Positions 4,655-7,010 of a DNA stretch of 7,010 nucleotides are shown in pieces; position 1 is the stretch's first letter, and every line of letters starts with the position of its first letter. The position numbers were made by a program, and so were the translations under genes. A model generated the notes under the pieces. It saw only the letters and a program-made list of their open reading frames with translations, had not been told where the DNA came from and did no database searches. The stretch is taken from assembly GCA_030615705.1 (NCBI GenBank), contig JAUWYT010000079.1:1-7010 (forward strand). Direction: 5' to 3'. The DNA comes from Chloroflexota bacterium. Its GTDB lineage: Bacteria; Chloroflexota; Anaerolineae; VGOG01.

Positions 4655-6721
4655 ATGAAGGAATACAAGACTGAGCAACTTAGGAATATAGCCCTTTTGT
4701 CTCACGGTAGCGCAGGGAAGACCTCTCTGGCAGAGGCCATGCTCTTTAACACCGGGGCCATTAACCGCCTGGGCAGAGTGGATGAGGGGACGACGGTCTC
4801 CGACTACGACGAAGAGGAGGTTCGACGCCACATCTCACTCAGCACCTCCATTGTACCCTGCGAGTGGAAAGGCCACAAGATCAACGTCCTCGACACCCCC
4901 GGCTATCTGGACTTCGTGGGCGAGGTCAAAGGAGCCGTCAGGGTGGCTGATGGGGCGCTGATTCTCCTCGACGCCGCGTCGGGCGTGGAGGTGGGTACGG
5001 ATCTGGTCTGGGGCTACGCCGACGAGCAGAACCTTGCCCGATTGGTTTTCATCAACAAGATGGACCGGGACAATGCCAGCTTTAAGCGCTGCCTGGACGC
5101 TCTGAAGGAAGCATTCGAGGCCGATTTCATCCCCATCCAGTTGCCCGTCGGCAGCCAGGCAGATTTTGAGGGCATAGTAGACCTGATTGCCATAAAAGCT
5201 TACCTGGGCTCTAAGGCCGAGGAGGGAGAGAGTCCAGCTTCCCTGCAGGATGAAATAGGCGATTATCGCCTGCAACTGGTCGAAGCCGCAGCCGAGAGCG
5301 AGGATGAGTTGATCGTGAAATACCTGGAGGGGGAAGAGCTGACTGAAGAGGAGATTCGGCGCGGCCTCAAAGCGAGGATCGCCGATCGTAGTGTAGTGCC
5401 TGTACTTTGCGGCTCAGCTACCGCCAACGTCGGTATTCAGCCGCTGCTGCAAGCCATCATCGAGTATCTACCCTCCCCCGCCGAGGTCGGGGAAACAGTG
5501 GGCACTAATCCGGTTACAGGCGAGGAGGAAACCCTGGAGCCCAATGAGCTAGCGCCCTTAGCCGTCCTGGCGTTCAAGAACCTGGCCGACCCTTATGTTG
5601 GCAAACTAACCTATTTCCGGGTCTACTCGGGCCTGATGGAGTCTGATTCGCGGGTTTTCAACTCCAGGAGTGGCAAAGAGGAAAGGATCGGCCAACTCTA
5701 CATCCTGCGCGGCAAAGACCAAATACCCACCGACAGGATACGCACTGGTGACATCGGGGCAGTGGCCAAGCTGGGGAATACTTCCACAGGTGACACCCTC
5801 TGCGATAAGGGACATCCCACCGTTCTAGGCCCTCCCATCTTCCCCAGACCAGTTTTCTCGGTGGCTGTCCATCCCAAGACCAAGTCCGACCTGGATAAGA
5901 TGAGCACCACTCTGGCCCGCCTGGTCGAAGAGGACCCCACCCTGAGGGTGGACCGCGAGCCCTCTACTGGCGAAACCATCCTCTCGGGGATGGGCGAGTC
6001 CCACATTGACATCGCCGCCCGGCGTTTGCACCAAAAGTTCGGGGTGAGTATCACAACCAGTGTGCCCAAGGTGCCCTATCGGGAGACCATAACCAGAGTG
6101 GCCTCGGCCCAGGGCCGCCACAAAAAGCAGACCGGTGGGCGAGGCCAATTTGGCGATGTGTTCATCAGATTCGAGCCCTTGCCCCGAGACTCGGGCTTCG
6201 AGTTCGCGGACGAGATCCGCGGCGGGGCGGTGCCCAATTCGTACATCCCCGCCGTGGAGAAGGGCCTCCGGGAGATCATGCAGAAGGGTGTCCTGGCCGG
6301 TTACCCCACCACCGACTTTCGGGCCGCCCTCTACGACGGCTCCTATCACACGGTGGACTCCTCTGAGATCGCCTTTAAGCTTGCCGCTCACCTGGCCTTC
6401 AAGAAGGGCATCCCGGAGGCTGTCCCCGTGCTCCTGGAGCCCATCATGAATTTCACCATCACTACCCCTGAGGGGTTCACAGGCGACGTCTTGGGCGACC
6501 TCAACAGCAAACGGGCACGAGTGCAGGGCATGGATCAGCAGCGAGGCATGGCGGTTATCACCGCTCAGGCCCCCCTGGCCGAAATGCAGCGCTATGCCAC
6601 GGACCTTAGATCCATCACCCAGGGGCGAGGAATCTACACCATGGGGTTCTCTCACTACGAGGAGGTGCCGAGCCATGTCGCGCAGAAGATCATCGAAGAG
6701 GCGCAGCGAGGAGCGGAATGA
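4655..6721 (+). CDS. Elongation factor G-like translation GTPase (EF-G2 type)
   Basis: A 688-residue protein with the full EF-G domain order. The G domain (about 1-275) has the P-loop SHGSAGKTS (16-24), DTPGY (80-84), NKMD (134-137) and the G5 motif CGSA (252-255). Domain II spans about 300-385, domain III about 397-470 (GMGESHIDIAARRL, 445-458), domain IV about 473-590 (GRHKKQTGGRGQFGDV and VDSSEIAFKLA, the latter 567-577) and domain V about 592-680. Canonical EF-G has a P-loop like AHIDAGKT and a G2 motif RGIT; here these are SHGSAGKT and RHIS (58-61). The early segment DEGTTVSDYDEEEVRRHIS is also typical of the EF-G2/FusA2-like group. Known relatives bind GTP and the ribosome, but their role is less clear than that of EF-G, so this is probably a paralogue and not the main translocase. 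No str-operon genes (rpsL, rpsG, tuf) flank it, which supports that view. It has its own promoter, a structured leader and a strong ribosome site. Confidence 0.92.
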   Translation: MKEYKTEQLRNIALLSHGSAGKTSLAEAMLFNTGAINRLGRVDEGTTVSDYDEEEVRRHISLSTSIVPCEWKGHKINVLDTPGYLDFVGEVKGAVRVADGALILLDAASGVEVGTDLVWGYADEQNLARLVFINKMDRDNASFKRCLDALKEAFEADFIPIQLPVGSQADFEGIVDLIAIKAYLGSKAEEGESPASLQDEIGDYRLQLVEAAAESEDELIVKYLEGEELTEEEIRRGLKARIADRSVVPVLCGSATANVGIQPLLQAIIEYLPSPAEVGETVGTNPVTGEEETLEPNELAPLAVLAFKNLADPYVGKLTYFRVYSGLMESDSRVFNSRSGKEERIGQLYILRGKDQIPTDRIRTGDIGAVAKLGNTSTGDTLCDKGHPTVLGPPIFPRPVFSVAVHPKTKSDLDKMSTTLARLVEEDPTLRVDREPSTGETILSGMGESHIDIAARRLHQKFGVSITTSVPKVPYRETITRVASAQGRHKKQTGGRGQFGDVFIRFEPLPRDSGFEFADEIRGGAVPNSYIPAVEKGLREIMQKGVLAGYPTTDFRAALYDGSYHTVDSSEIAFKLAAHLAFKKGIPEAVPVLLEPIMNFTITTPEGFTGDVLGDLNSKRARVQGMDQQRGMAVITAQAPLAEMQRYATDLRSITQGRGIYTMGFSHYEEVPSHVAQKIIEEAQRGAE

Positions 6722-6878
6722 CTTTCCGCAGCTGAGGGGGTCGCGTGAATATAAGTTCACCGGCGAGGACATGGTCAGCGCTCTGGTGAAGGGTGAAGCG
6801 GAGGCAAGGAGAAGAGGGAAAGTGAAGGGGGAGAGGAAGCAAAATGATAAACAGGGAGACCAAAAACAAACTCGCTGA
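6675..6878 (+). CDS. Doubtful small basic ORF overlapping the EF-G-like gene end
   Basis: A 67-codon frame begins inside the end of the EF-G-like gene and stops at TGA 6876-6878. It encodes a hydrophilic peptide with a short plausible helix (YKFTGEDMVSALVKGEAEA) and then a lysine/arginine/glutamine-rich tail. The first 14 or so codons are simply the EF-G sequence read in another frame. No good ribosome site is seen for ATG 6675; ATG 6771 has GAGG only 2 nt away. Its end overlaps the next gene by 35 nt. Much of the tail comes from a polypurine tract, which would give such residues by chance. I do not recognise a family. It is listed because nothing else explains 6722-6843. Confidence 0.15.
   Translation: MSRRRSSKRRSEERNDFPQLRGSREYKFTGEDMVSALVKGEAEARRRGKVKGERKQNDKQGDQKQTR
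6804..6839 (+). other. Polypurine tract
   Basis: Between 6806 and 6839, 33 of 34 bases are A or G, the exception being T6823. Just upstream is a tandem GGTGAAG-GGTGAAG (6785-6798), again a 7-nt period. The tract lies between the EF-G-like gene and the next ORF and supplies a Shine-Dalgarno-like sequence (GGGGGAGAGGA) for it. It may also form unusual DNA structure, but that is not shown here. Confidence 0.5.
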
Positions 6879-7010
6879 AATACAGCAAAAACACAGAGAG
6901 CTCGAGAGAAGGCGAAACACCATAGGCGAAAACATAAGACCTATCAGGGAAAAGATGTCTATAATAAATGCCAAACACTTAGTTGCTATAGGTACGATGA
7001 AAGACGAAAA
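6844..7010 (+). CDS. Hypothetical charged, probably coiled-coil protein, N-terminal fragment
   Basis: An open frame from ATG 6844 runs off the right edge, giving 55 full codons. A purine-rich, Shine-Dalgarno-like stretch (GGGGGAGAGGA, ending 7 nt before the ATG) precedes it. The peptide starts MINRETKNKLAEIQQKHREL and is rich in K, E, R and Q, with spacing that suits a long amphipathic helix or coiled coil; no signal peptide or membrane segment is visible. Composition differs sharply from the rest of the window. By hand count the region 6841-7010 is about 38 percent GC, 7 of 8 isoleucines use ATA, and 6 of 7 arginines use AGA or AGG with none using CGC, CGG or CGT. This suggests recent acquisition or the edge of a different genomic segment. 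I do not recognise a family and assign no function. Confidence 0.5.
   Translation, partial: MINRETKNKLAEIQQKHRELERRRNTIGENIRPIREKMSIINAKHLVAIGTMKDE

Noticed and set aside
5825..6772. Long minus-strand open frame of 315 codons opposite the EF-G-like gene
   Set aside because: It lies almost wholly antisense to a clear EF-G coding region, and its peptide shows no family motif. GC-rich third positions make such antisense frames common.

Overview
The window looks like ordinary chromosomal DNA from a moderately GC-rich, free-living bacterium. It carries five recognisable or probable genes and one doubtful small ORF. The gene set fits Chloroflexota or a similar deep-branching phylum: a DUF4349 protein, a plant-like PfkB fructokinase, a DHH-CBS-CBS-poly(A) polymerase fusion and an EF-G-like paralogue. 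Heptanucleotide repeats embedded in coding DNA fit too. This placement is inference from gene content; no marker in the window proves it. The sigma-70 promoters are close to the standard consensus, and the Shine-Dalgarno sites are clear.

Layout. Positions 1-379 (+) hold the C-terminal end of a DUF4349 membrane protein, followed by an 11-bp hairpin terminator (411-439). Positions 440-639 hold no convincing gene. They contain a nested inverted repeat (493-578) and a probable terminator for the converging kinase gene (587-615, minus strand). Positions 640-1638 (-) encode a PfkB-family fructokinase. The 230-bp gap at 1639-1868 is a divergent control region. It has a near-consensus promoter firing left into the kinase (TTGACA-17-TATGAT) and another firing right (TTGTCA-17-TATAAT) into a 2.6-kb gene at 1869-4508. 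That gene encodes an 879-residue fusion of a DHH/DHHA1 phosphoesterase, two CBS domains and a tRNA nucleotidyltransferase/poly(A) polymerase module. A third strong promoter (TTGACA-17-TACAAT) overlaps its stop codon. It would give a leader of about 115 nt with two hairpins ahead of an EF-G2-like translation GTPase (4655-6721). After 6722 the DNA becomes purine-rich, then AT-rich. A charged, probably coiled-coil protein of unknown function starts at 6844 and runs off the window.

Functional picture. The two large rightward genes are linked to RNA metabolism and translation: RNA 3'-end processing or nucleotide addition, and a ribosome-associated GTPase. Each has its own promoter, so they are neighbours more than a strict operon. 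The fructokinase and the DUF4349 protein are separate units.

No wholly new system is evident. The most interesting items are the two in-frame repeat-like insertions inside the nucleotidyltransferase half of the fusion gene, the structured leader of the EF-G-like gene, the unexplained structured element in the first intergenic region, and the sharp change in composition at the right edge.
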